NCBI GenBank assembly: GCA_944388245.1
Contig: CALXIA010000019.1
Location: forward strand, 1 to 39,390
Length of the DNA: 39,390 nucleotides
From: an uncultured Gemmiger sp.
Lineage (GTDB): Bacteria; Bacillota; Clostridia; Oscillospirales; Ruminococcaceae
Direction: 5' to 3'
The position numbers were made by a program, and so were the translations under genes. The notes beneath the pieces are model-generated. The model searched no databases, had not been told where the DNA came from, and was given only the letters and a program-made list of their open reading frames with translations. Within the stretch, counting starts at the first letter, position 1, and the number at the start of each line of letters is the position of its first letter. Shown one piece after another: positions 14,058 through 23,724 of the stretch.

Positions 14058-14369
14058 TCACAGGTCCTGAATGTTCATCTTGTCCAGCTGCTTTTTGCTG
14101 CTGCGGCCCTTGCGGCAGAGCAGGAAGATCAGCAGCAGGATCACGGTGGGCACGTTGCAGAGCAGGAAGGTCAGGGCCATGGTCACGGCGCTTTCCAGCA
14201 GCGAACCCACCGCCGCCACGTTCATCGCCATAAAGACCGCGTACCCCAGGCAGAGCGCCGGCAGCACCAGCCCGGGCCAGACCGGTTTGAGCAGGCAGAG
14301 GGCCACCTGCAGCCCCAGCAGCACCAGCGCCCCGATCAGCAGGATCAGGAGTGTAAAGGTGATCGACAT
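14058..14369 (-). CDS. Small multi-pass membrane protein, unknown function
   Basis: A 103-residue hydrophobic protein I do not recognise. Three, perhaps four, membrane segments are visible: about 4-26 (FTLLILLIGALVLLGLQVAL), 30-52, and 62-84 (ALTFLLCNVPTVILLLIFLL). A basic, cytoplasm-facing tail follows (CRKGRSSKKQLDK). It starts two bases after the stop of the DUF2089 gene, with a GGAGGAATAACC ribosome site, so the two are co-expressed. The pairing of a small HTH regulator with a small membrane protein recalls SdpR/SdpI-like or DUF2089-membrane pairs, but no family can be named. Confidence 0.75.
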   Translation of the reverse strand: MSITFTLLILLIGALVLLGLQVALCLLKPVWPGLVLPALCLGYAVFMAMNVAAVGSLLESAVTMALTFLLCNVPTVILLLIFLLCRKGRSSKKQLDKMNIQDL

Positions 14370-14371
14370 GG

Positions 14372-14671
14372 TTATTCCTCCTTTTTGCGCTTCTTGTATT
14401 CCTCGATCAGCACCCGGGCGGCGGCCACATCCAGCTTGTCGTTGATGGCCAGCCGCTTGATCAGGGCGATGTAATCGTCGTTCTCCACATCCTCGCTGAT
14501 GCGGATCTTCTGGATCAGCTTGTCCAGCCGCAGCCGCACGGTGGGATAGGTGACCCCGTACTGGGCCGCGATCTGTTTCAGCGACCCGGACGCCAGCAGA
14601 AAATTCCGGATAAAGGCCACATCCTCCGGGTCCAGGTTGACCATCCACTCCGGCACCAGGTCGATGCTCAC
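14372..14671 (-). CDS. DUF2089-like HTH protein
   Basis: A 99-residue protein. Its centre (about 14-58: DPEDVAFIRNFLLASGSLKQ, then IAAQYGVTYPTVRLRLDKLI) is a helix-turn-helix typical of DUF2089 proteins. In longer family members this lies after an N-terminal zinc ribbon, which is absent here. The acidic middle and Lys-rich end (EEYKKRKKEE) are unremarkable. The start is GTG at 14671 behind GAGGGGG. It is first in a two-gene operon, and inverted repeats around the -10 box (14698-14730) suggest autoregulation. Its regulon is unknown. Confidence 0.8.
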   Translation of the reverse strand: MSIDLVPEWMVNLDPEDVAFIRNFLLASGSLKQIAAQYGVTYPTVRLRLDKLIQKIRISEDVENDDYIALIKRLAINDKLDVAAARVLIEEYKKRKKEE

Positions 14672-14697
14672 ACATTCGCCCCCTCTCTTGAATTTAT

Positions 14698-14730
14698 TTC
14701 AATATATCATTGAACAATATTAAAGTCAAT
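14698..14730 (-). promoter_or_regulatory. DUF2089 operon promoter with repeat operators
   Basis: On the minus strand, TTGACT (14724-14729), 17 bases, TATATT (14701-14706). TTCAAT-N5-ATTGAA (14698-14714) spans the -10 box, and its inner ATTGA forms a second dyad with TCAAT at 14726-14730, giving three alternating half-sites. An autoregulatory operator is inferred. Confidence 0.65.
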
Positions 14731-14748
14731 AGTAAATTTCTATTTTAA

Positions 14749-14782
14749 CAAAAAACAGCAGGCCGGAATTTTCCGACCTGCT
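14749..14782 (-). terminator. Terminator of the glmM-to-VOC gene run
   Basis: A 12-bp stem (14757-14768 with 14771-14782, one G-U pair), followed on the minus strand by GTTTTTTG. It follows the VOC gene stop by 18 bases. Confidence 0.85.
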
Positions 14783-14800
14783 AAAAAATGGGCAGTTGTT

Positions 14801-15181
14801 TTATTCGTGCAGTTCCAGGGGCAGACCGTCCGGGTCCCGGAAGAAGGTGAACCGCTTCTGGGAATAGGAGTCCCGCCGGATGGGTTCGGTGGCGATGCCC
14901 TTTTCGTTGAGGGCCGCGGCCTCCCGCTCCACATCCTCCACCCGGAAGGCCAGATGCCGCAGCCCCAGCGCCTCCGGATGATCGGGCCGGGGCGGGGCGT
15001 CGGGGGCGCTGAAGATCTCCAACTCCACCCCGTCCAGGGCCAGATCCAGTTTCCAGTCGTTTTTCTCCGGGCGGAAGTTCTCCCGCAGCACCGCAAAGCC
15101 CAGCAGATCCACATAGAAATGCCGGCTGGCCTGGTAGTCGCTGACCAGAATGGCCACATGGTGCACCGCGTGCAGCGCCAT
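14801..15181 (-). CDS. VOC family protein, YaeR/GloA2-like
   Basis: A 126-residue glyoxalase-fold protein with two beta-alpha-beta-beta-beta modules. The order HHVAILVSDY, then FY-x-D-LLGF, DLAL-x-G-x-ELE-x-F, LGLRHLAF-x-VEDVE and KRFTFF-x-DPDGLPLELHE closely follows the YaeR subgroup. His7 or His8, Glu55, His77 and Glu123 or Glu126 are candidates for metal ligands, as in glyoxalase I-type enzymes. The substrate of this subgroup is not established to my knowledge. Start ATG 15181 follows AAGGGGAG. It is last in the gene run, 24 bases after the Clp ATPase stop. Confidence 0.88.
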   Translation of the reverse strand: MALHAVHHVAILVSDYQASRHFYVDLLGFAVLRENFRPEKNDWKLDLALDGVELEIFSAPDAPPRPDHPEALGLRHLAFRVEDVEREAAALNEKGIATEPIRRDSYSQKRFTFFRDPDGLPLELHE

Positions 15182-15205
15182 CTTGCTCTCCCCTTTCCGC
15201 TTTTC

Positions 15206-17485
<2,280 letters not shown>

Positions 17486-17546
17486 AGGAACAACACCTCA
17501 CTTGGGATACGGGGCACACCCCCGCAGGATCGCGCGGCGCGCGGCG

Positions 17547-18224
17547 TTACAAAAAGGGATTGAAGCTGCTGAACAGCGAAAAAGCCAGACTGTCCTGCAG
17601 CACGGTCTGGTTCAGCCAGGACAGGTTGTTGCCGGTGATGACCACCACGGCCCATACGCCGCAGACCACCAGGAACACGTCCATCACGCCGGCCAGCAGC
17701 CCCATGAAGAAACCCAGCAGCCGGTTGACCCCGCCCACCAGCGGCACCCGGTTCAGGTTGGTGAAGACCGCGGCCAAAAAGCTGACCAGCAGCTTGCAGA
17801 TGGCAAAGCAGACAAAGAACACCACCACCGTGATCAGCGGGGTGACCAGCGGCTGGATCAGCTCGGTGGCCAGGCTGTGGGCCAGGTCGGGCGCGCCGCT
17901 GTTCATCAGTTCGGTGGCGCTTTCCACCAGGCTGTTCTCCATGGCGTCGGGCAGAAAGCCCGCGTATTTGTCCACCAGGGCGGCCAGGTCCACCGTGCCC
18001 TGCTGGGTGAGGGTGGCCTGGATCTGGCTGGTCAGCCCGCCCTCAAAGAAGGTGGCAAATATCCAGGTTGCCACCTGGGGCGACAGGATCGCGGCCCCGA
18101 TCAGCCCCAGAAGATTGCCCAGGAACTGGATCAAACCGGCCACAAATCCCTGCTGCATATACCGCAGGGTGACCGCCACCAGCACCACCAGCATCAGGAT
18201 GTCGAAAATGTTTGCGATTGTCAT
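17547..18224 (-). CDS. CvpA family membrane protein
   Basis: A 225-residue inner-membrane protein with about four hydrophobic segments: 5-25, 30-55, about 125-155 and 175-200. It opens with the CvpA pattern IFDILMLVVLVAVTLRYMQQGF and has the family's later VPLVGGVNRLLGFFMGLLAG, which is the best-conserved part. CvpA was named from colicin V production in E. coli and is linked to envelope stability; its mechanism is unclear. A soluble loop of about 60 residues separates the helix pairs. Start ATG follows GAGGTATTTC. It lies 22 bases after the DUF5711 gene and 61 before the Clp gene. Confidence 0.85.
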   Translation of the reverse strand: MTIANIFDILMLVVLVAVTLRYMQQGFVAGLIQFLGNLLGLIGAAILSPQVATWIFATFFEGGLTSQIQATLTQQGTVDLAALVDKYAGFLPDAMENSLVESATELMNSGAPDLAHSLATELIQPLVTPLITVVVFFVCFAICKLLVSFLAAVFTNLNRVPLVGGVNRLLGFFMGLLAGVMDVFLVVCGVWAVVVITGNNLSWLNQTVLQDSLAFSLFSSFNPFL

Positions 18225-18246
18225 GAAATACCTCGGTTTTCGTGAA

Positions 18247-19461
18247 TCACGCGGATTCGGGATCGGCCTCGTTCCCTTCGGAGAGGAGTTCGGCCTTTTC
18301 GGCGGTACACAGCAGGAACTTGCCGCCCCGGACCAGCATCGCCTGCGGCGCGGTGGAGGCGGTGTACTCCCAGTTCAGGTTGCCGGAATAGTCGTAGCTG
18401 TAGACGCTGCCGCTGTCCATACAATATGCGGCGGTCCGCCCGCACACCACCTGCTGGGCCCCGTAAAGGGTAAAATCGGCCAGCGCGGTGAGGGAATCGT
18501 TCAGGATCATCAGCCGGTGGTTCTCGTCCACCGTGCCCTCCCGCAGCAGCAGCGCCGTGGTGCGCCCGCAGACCGAAACGTCCGCGGGTTCCTCGCCGGG
18601 GGCGTAGTCCAGCCGGGCCAGTTCCTCCCCCTTGGCGGAGAGGACGGCGGAAAAGCCGTCGAACACCGCCAGCAGGCGGCTGTTGTCCAGCCATTCCAGC
18701 GCCAGCAGCAGGCTGCCGGTGGCCTCGTAGGTGGCGGTGACATAGTCGCTGCCGGTGTCCAGCAGATGCACCTGGCTGACCAGCCGGCCATCCTGGGTGC
18801 GGATCGCCCCCACCGCCAGCTGCCGGTTGTCCGGCGCGAAGGCCAACGCCAGCGGGTCGCCCTCGCTCTCGGTCATCTGCCAGCCGTAGATCTGCCGGAA
18901 CCGGGCGTCGTAGACCAGCAGTTCCGCGGTGCCCCGGGTGGAGGTGGTCAGCACCGCCAGGCTGTCGTTGCTGCTCATCTCGCACAGCAGGATGCTGCCG
19001 GTCAGGCTGGTGGTGTACAAGGTCTGGCTGCGGCTTTCCACCCGCAGTTCGTAGCCGCCCCGGCTGTACAGGCACAGGTGATTGCCCCCCGCCGCCAGGC
19101 CGGGCCGCGCGTAGCTGTGCTGGATGCTGCGCAGCTGGCGGCCGGAGTCGGAATACACCTGCAGATCCTGGGTGCCCAGCAGCGCAAAGCCCCCGTTCAC
19201 CGGCTGGACCGACACCGTCTGCCGCATGCCGGTGTGCACCGGAAAGCCCGGCCCCGGCTGCAGCCAGATCTGGATCGAGTCCAGCACGTCGCCCAGGCCC
19301 ACCATGGCCGAGCCGTACACCCCGGCCACGCCGGCCAGGATCAGGGCCACCACCAGCATGGCGGCGGCCACGGTCAGCTGATGGCGGCGCTTGCGGCGGC
19401 GGCGTATCTCCGACAAGCGGGATACCCGCCCCGCCGGGCGGGGGGATTGCTGCTGGTCCAT
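18247..19461 (-). CDS. DUF5711-type membrane-anchored beta-propeller-like protein
   Basis: A 404-residue protein with a short basic cytoplasmic start (RRRRKRRHQ), one transmembrane helix at about 30-52, and a large outer domain. That domain is made of repeated short strands (GGFALLGTQDLQVYSDSG, then later LLVYDARF, LLALEWLDNSRLLAVFDG and AAYCMDSGSVYSYDYSG). The repeats look like WD40/PQQ-like beta-propeller blades, and the whole resembles the DUF5711 family of Clostridia, whose function is not known. The start follows AAAGGAGG. It sits between truA and cvpA in the same direction. A role in the cell envelope is inferred only from topology. Confidence 0.75.
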   Translation of the reverse strand: MDQQQSPRPAGRVSRLSEIRRRRKRRHQLTVAAAMLVVALILAGVAGVYGSAMVGLGDVLDSIQIWLQPGPGFPVHTGMRQTVSVQPVNGGFALLGTQDLQVYSDSGRQLRSIQHSYARPGLAAGGNHLCLYSRGGYELRVESRSQTLYTTSLTGSILLCEMSSNDSLAVLTTSTRGTAELLVYDARFRQIYGWQMTESEGDPLALAFAPDNRQLAVGAIRTQDGRLVSQVHLLDTGSDYVTATYEATGSLLLALEWLDNSRLLAVFDGFSAVLSAKGEELARLDYAPGEEPADVSVCGRTTALLLREGTVDENHRLMILNDSLTALADFTLYGAQQVVCGRTAAYCMDSGSVYSYDYSGNLNWEYTASTAPQAMLVRGGKFLLCTAEKAELLSEGNEADPESA

Positions 19462-19485
19462 GGAAAGCCTCCTTTCGAGCGAGAT

Positions 19486-20232
19486 TCAGTCGCCGTAGTC
19501 CACCGCCTGCAAAAACAGGCCCTTGGCCGGCAGGGTGGGCCCGGCGGCTTTGCGGTCCCGCCCGGCCAGGATCGCGTCCACGGCCTCGGGCGGGATGCGG
19601 TTCAGCCCCGCCTGTACCAGGGTGCCGGCCAGGATCCGCACCATATTGTAGAGATAGCCGTCCGCCGTGACGGTGACGGTGACGAGCGCCCCCTCCCGCC
19701 GCACCCGGCAGTCGGTAACGGTGCGCACGGTGTCGCCCCGGGCGGCCACATCGCTGCCGGCGGCGCAGAAGGCCAGAAAATCGTGGGTGCCCACCAGCCG
19801 GGCGGCGGCGGCCTGCATGGCCGCCTCATCCAGCGGGGCGTTGACCCGATGGTAGTAGGGCTCGTCGAAGGGCCGGTCAATGGGGCTGTTCCAGATGCGG
19901 TAGCAGTAGGTCTTGCCGTGGGCCGCGTACCGGGCGTGGAAGTCCTCCGGCACCGGGTCGGCCGCCAGCACCCGCACATCCCGGGGCAGGTGGGCGTTGA
20001 GGGCCAGGGGCAGCTTTTTCAGCGGCACCGCGCAGTCGGCGTGAAAATTCAGGCAGAAGGCCAGCGCGTGCACCCCCGCGTCGGTGCGGCTGCACCCCTT
20101 GACCGGGGGCCGGGCGCCCAGCACCGCCTCCAGAGCGTTCTGGACGGTCTCGCAGACCGACACGCCGTTGTTCTGCACCTGGAACCCGCAGTAGGCGGTG
20201 CCGTCAAAACAGAGGGTGAGGCGGATGTTCAT
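19486..20232 (-). CDS. truA: tRNA pseudouridine(38-40) synthase TruA
   Basis: A 248-residue enzyme that converts uridine to pseudouridine at positions 38-40 of the tRNA anticodon arm. The catalytic Asp51 is in the motif GCSRTDAGVHA. FDGTAYCGFQ near the start, the YRI-x-N strand, the H-DF-x-AF segment and MVRILAGTL near the end are all family marks, and the length is normal. I took ATG 20232, which lies five bases after the ecfT stop. GTG codons at 20241 and 20244 would overlap ecfT and add little. The ecfT-truA order is common in Firmicutes. Confidence 0.95.
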   Translation of the reverse strand: MNIRLTLCFDGTAYCGFQVQNNGVSVCETVQNALEAVLGARPPVKGCSRTDAGVHALAFCLNFHADCAVPLKKLPLALNAHLPRDVRVLAADPVPEDFHARYAAHGKTYCYRIWNSPIDRPFDEPYYHRVNAPLDEAAMQAAAARLVGTHDFLAFCAAGSDVAARGDTVRTVTDCRVRREGALVTVTVTADGYLYNMVRILAGTLVQAGLNRIPPEAVDAILAGRDRKAAGPTLPAKGLFLQAVDYGD

Positions 20233-20237
20233 ACGCT

Positions 20238-21053
20238 TCACCACCCCGGCATGAGAAAGCGGGTGCAGAAGATCAGCCCGAAGCAGACCAGGCAGAAGCC
20301 CAGCGCCAGCCAGTCATGCCCGGCAAACCGCAGCACCTTCAGACGGGTGCGGCCCTCGCCGCCCCGGTAGCAGCGGCACTCCATGGCCATGGCCAGCTCG
20401 TCCGCCCGGCGGAAGGCCGAGATGAACAGCGGGATCAGCACCGGGATCAGGGCGGTGACCCGCTGCTTCAGATTGCCGGAGTCGATCTGGGCGCCGCGGG
20501 CTTTCTGGGCGTTCATGATCTTGTCGGTCTCCTCGATGAGCAGCGGGATGAACCGCAGGGCAATTGTCATCATCATGGCCAGTTCATGCACCGGCAGCCC
20601 CAGCTTGGCGAAGGGCCCCAGCAGCCGCTCGATGGCGTCGGTGAGGACGATGGGGCTGGTGGTGTAGGTGAGCAGGCTGGTGCCCGCGATCAGCGCCATG
20701 ACCCGCACCGCGATCTGGATGGCGTAGACCACGCCCTCCTTGTAGATGCGGATGAACCAGAACTGGAACAGGGGCTGGCCGTCCCCCACGATGAAGAGCA
20801 GGTTGAGCACGCCGGTGAATACCACGATGGGGAAGATGGGTTTCAGGCTTTTCAGGATCAGCTTCAGAGGGATCTGGCTGATCCGGTACAGCACCCCCAG
20901 CAGCAGCACGCTCAGGGTCAGGCCCAGAGGGTTGCTGCTGGTGAAGAGCAGCACGATATACCCCAGCACCAGCACCAGCTTGAGCCGGGGATCGGTGCGG
21001 TGCACGATGGAATTTCCGGGGAAATGCTGGCCGATGGTGATGTCACGCAGCAT
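20238..21053 (-). CDS. ecfT: ECF transporter transmembrane subunit EcfT
   Basis: A 271-residue membrane scaffold that joins the two ECF ATPases to an interchangeable vitamin-binding S component. It begins with IGQHFPGNSIVHRTDPRLKL, the usual opening, and has about five hydrophobic segments. Two coupling-helix motifs follow: KARGAQ near residue 184 and ECRCYRG near 228. The latter departs from the usual second A-R-G. The ATG directly abuts the ecfA2 TAA. No S component lies nearby, so this is the shared (group II) type serving several vitamins. Confidence 0.93.
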   Translation of the reverse strand: MLRDITIGQHFPGNSIVHRTDPRLKLVLVLGYIVLLFTSSNPLGLTLSVLLLGVLYRISQIPLKLILKSLKPIFPIVVFTGVLNLLFIVGDGQPLFQFWFIRIYKEGVVYAIQIAVRVMALIAGTSLLTYTTSPIVLTDAIERLLGPFAKLGLPVHELAMMMTIALRFIPLLIEETDKIMNAQKARGAQIDSGNLKQRVTALIPVLIPLFISAFRRADELAMAMECRCYRGGEGRTRLKVLRFAGHDWLALGFCLVCFGLIFCTRFLMPGW

Positions 21054-21920
21054 TTACAGCACCCCCTTTTCCCGGGCCCGTTCCAGGATCTTGTTCACCG
21101 CGTAGGGCATGGTGTACACGTCGGTGTCGATCTCCAGGCCCAGCTGGCGCAGCCGCAAAAAGATCTGGGTGATCTGGGGCACGCTGAGCCCCAGTTCCAG
21201 CAGGCGGGGCGCCTGGGCGAACACGTGGGCGGTGGTGTCGAACATGGCCACCTTGCGCTGGTCCATGACCAGCACCCGGTCGGCGTATTTGGCGATATCC
21301 TCCATGGAATGGCTCACCAGCACCACGGTGGTGCCGGTCTCCTTGTGGAATTGCTTGATCTGGGACAGGATGGTATCCCGCCCCTCCGGGTCCAGGCCGG
21401 CGGCGGGCTCGTCCAGCACCAGGATGCGGGGCTGCATGGCCAGCACCCCGGCGATGGCCACCCGGCGCTTCTGGCCGCCGCTGAGTTCAAAGGGGCTGCG
21501 GCCCATGAATTCGTCGGGCAGGCCGCAGAACCGGGCGGCCATCTGCACCCGGCGGGCGATCTCGGCCTCGTCCAGCCCCATGTTGCGGGGGCCGAAGGCA
21601 ATGTCCTTGGCCACCGTCTCCTCAAACAGCTGGTATTCCGGGTACTGGAACACCAGCCCCACCAGAAAGCGGAATTCCCGGATCTTGCCCGGTTCCGCCC
21701 AGATATCCCGGCCGTCCACATATACCTTGCCCGATGTGGGCTTGAGTATGCCGTTGAAATGGGTGATGAGGGTGCTCTTGCCCGAGCCGGTGGAGCCGAT
21801 GACCCCCACAAACTCCCCTTCCTCGATCTCGATGTTGATGTCGTCCAGCGCTGTGGTGGCGTCCGGCATGCCCTGGCCGTAGATATGGGTCAGGTGTTCG
21901 GTCTTGATGATCGCAGCCAA
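21054..21920 (-). CDS. ecfA2: ECF transporter ATPase EcfA2
   Basis: A 288-residue ATPase of the energy-coupling factor module. Walker A is GSTGSGKST (42-50), the Q-loop is VFQYPEYQLFE, the signature is LSGGQKRRVAIAG, and Walker B is ILVLDEP with the switch His in SHS. YPE(Y)QLF is typical of EcfA2. The start appears to be TTG at 21920 behind AAGGA, since no ATG fits the conserved opening IIKTEHLTHIY. It follows ecfA1 after 70 bases and is contiguous with ecfT. It pairs with EcfA1 to drive uptake of vitamins such as riboflavin, folate or biotin. Confidence 0.93.
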   Translation of the reverse strand: MAAIIKTEHLTHIYGQGMPDATTALDDINIEIEEGEFVGVIGSTGSGKSTLITHFNGILKPTSGKVYVDGRDIWAEPGKIREFRFLVGLVFQYPEYQLFEETVAKDIAFGPRNMGLDEAEIARRVQMAARFCGLPDEFMGRSPFELSGGQKRRVAIAGVLAMQPRILVLDEPAAGLDPEGRDTILSQIKQFHKETGTTVVLVSHSMEDIAKYADRVLVMDQRKVAMFDTTAHVFAQAPRLLELGLSVPQITQIFLRLRQLGLEIDTDVYTMPYAVNKILERAREKGVL

Positions 21921-21990
21921 TTTCTCACGTCCTTACCGGCGGTGTGCGCCCGTTTTCGCGGGTCGCGCCCGCCCTTGTTTGCTGTGTGTT

Positions 21991-22830
21991 TCACTTCAGA
22001 AGTTCGTACAGGGCCCGGGCACATTCCTCGGTGTCGATGATGCCCTCGGGCAGGGGCAGGCCGGCTTTCACCAGTTCGTCCCGCAGCTCGGCGGCCTGGG
22101 GCACGTCCAGCCGCAGGCTGCGCACCTTCTCGGTCTGGCTGAACACCTCTTTCGGCGTTCCCTCCAAAACCACCTTGCCCTGGCTCATCACCAGCACCCG
22201 GTCGGCCTGGGCGGCCTCCTCCATATAGTGGGTGATGGCCACCACCGTGATGCCGAAATCCCGGTTCAGATGGCGGATGGTCGCCATGACCTTCTCCCGG
22301 CCCCGGGGGTCCAGCATGGCGGTGGCCTCGTCCAGCACCAGGCAGTCCGGCCGCATGGCGATCACCCCGGCGATGGCCACCCGCTGCTTCTGGCCGCCGC
22401 TCAGCTTGTGGGGGGCCTTGTGGCGGTGTTTGAAGATGCCGGCCATCTCCATGGCCTCGTCGATGCGGGCGCGGATCTCGGCGGGGGGCACGCCCAGGTT
22501 TTCCAGGGCGAAGGCCACGTCCTCCTCCACCACGGTGGCCACGATCTGGTTGTCCGGATTCTGGAACACCATGCCCACCTTCTGGCGGATATCATAGAGT
22601 TTGTCCTCGTCGGCGGTATTCATGCCCTCCACCGTCACGGTGCCCGACTCGGGCAGCAGGATGGCGTTGAAGTGCTTGGCCAAAGTGCTCTTGCCGCAGC
22701 CGTTGGCCCCCAGCACCGCCACGAACTCCCCCCGGCGCACGGCCAGGGACGCGCCGTCCACCGCGTACACCGGGCTTTCCGGGTCGTAGCGGAAGCGCAC
22801 CTGCTGCGCCTGGATCATCTCGTCCTTCAT
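21991..22830 (-). CDS. ecfA1: ECF transporter ATPase EcfA1
   Basis: A 279-residue ATPase, partner of EcfA2. Walker A is GANGCGKST (41-49), the Q-loop is VFQNPDNQIVATVVEEDVAF (a hallmark of EcfA1), the signature is LSGGQKQRVAIAG, Walker B is CLVLDEATAMLDP, and the switch His is in ITHYMEE. The ATG at 22830 follows GGGGGCGAGGAA and is 14 bases after the methyltransferase stop. The 70-base gap to ecfA2 holds no terminator that I can see, so the ecf genes should be one transcript. Confidence 0.93.
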   Translation of the reverse strand: MKDEMIQAQQVRFRYDPESPVYAVDGASLAVRRGEFVAVLGANGCGKSTLAKHFNAILLPESGTVTVEGMNTADEDKLYDIRQKVGMVFQNPDNQIVATVVEEDVAFALENLGVPPAEIRARIDEAMEMAGIFKHRHKAPHKLSGGQKQRVAIAGVIAMRPDCLVLDEATAMLDPRGREKVMATIRHLNRDFGITVVAITHYMEEAAQADRVLVMSQGKVVLEGTPKEVFSQTEKVRSLRLDVPQAAELRDELVKAGLPLPEGIIDTEECARALYELLK

Positions 22831-22844
22831 TTCCTCGCCCCCTG

Positions 22845-23711
22845 TTACGCTTCTTCCCACACGGCGGTGGCCCCGCAGGGCACCACCCCGCCGGTGGCGC
22901 TCACCGGCAGGCCGATCTCGTCGCACCAGGTGCGCCCGCCGTGCACCGGCACAAGGCCGGTCTTCAAAATATACTCCATCACCGCCGGCGACAGGCCGGT
23001 GGTGTAGCTGTTGACCGCCACAAAGAGCGGATTTTGGGACAGCACCCCCTCGCAGAGGGTCATGAGATCGTAGATGTTGTCCTCCAGTTTCCACACCTCG
23101 CCCCCGGGGCCCCGGCCGTAGCTGGGCGGGTCCATGATGATGGCGTCGTAGAAGGAGCCCCGGCGGATCTCCCGGGCCACGAACTTGGCGCAGTCGTCCA
23201 CGATCCAGCGGATGGGCCGGTCGGTCAGGCCGCTGGCGGCGGCGTTCTCCCGGGCCCAGGCCACGATGCCCTTGGAGGCGTCCACGTGGCAGACGCTGGC
23301 CCCGGCGGCGGCACAGGCCAGGGTGGCCCCGCCGGTGTAGCCGAACAGGTTCAGCACCCGCACCGGCCGGCCGGCGGCGGCGATCTTTTTCTGGTACCAT
23401 TCCCAGTTGACCGCCTGCTCCGGGAACACGCCGGTGTGCTTGAAGCCGGTGGGGCTGACCACCAGGGTCAGCTCGCCCCAGCGGATGGTCCACTTCTCCG
23501 GCAGGCGGCGGCGCATCTCCCAGCGCCCGCCCCCCTGGGCCGAGCGGTGGTACACCCCGTCGGCCTGCTGCCAGCGGGGGTCGGCGGGCTGGCGCTTCCA
23601 GACCACCTGGGGGTCCGGGCGCACCAGCACCGCCTTGTCCCACCGTTCCAGCCGGTTGCCGGCGGTGGCGTCGATCAGTTCATAGTCCTTCCAGTTCTGC
23701 GCAGGGCGCAT
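22845..23711 (-). CDS. RlmI/RlmK-like class I SAM methyltransferase
   Basis: A 288-residue methyltransferase. The SAM-binding start is LNLFGYTGGATLACAAAGA, the acidic loop is HVDASKGIVAWARENA, and the catalytic motif DPPSYGRGPGGEVWKLE is that of the Methyltrans_SAM family (RlmI-type rRNA cytosine or base methyltransferases). An N-terminal PUA domain, present in RlmI, is not evident; residues 1-100 form a strand-rich cap. The target is probably rRNA but is not proven. The ATG at 23711 follows AAGGAG, which overlaps the glmM stop, so the genes are coupled. Confidence 0.85.
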   Translation of the reverse strand: MRPAQNWKDYELIDATAGNRLERWDKAVLVRPDPQVVWKRQPADPRWQQADGVYHRSAQGGGRWEMRRRLPEKWTIRWGELTLVVSPTGFKHTGVFPEQAVNWEWYQKKIAAAGRPVRVLNLFGYTGGATLACAAAGASVCHVDASKGIVAWARENAAASGLTDRPIRWIVDDCAKFVAREIRRGSFYDAIIMDPPSYGRGPGGEVWKLEDNIYDLMTLCEGVLSQNPLFVAVNSYTTGLSPAVMEYILKTGLVPVHGGRTWCDEIGLPVSATGGVVPCGATAVWEEA

Positions 23712-23724
23712 GGGACAGCTCTCC

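Noticed and set aside
17486-17546. Possible CtsR operator before the Clp ATPase gene
   Set aside because: No GGTCAAA-type heptad repeat is present in the gap.
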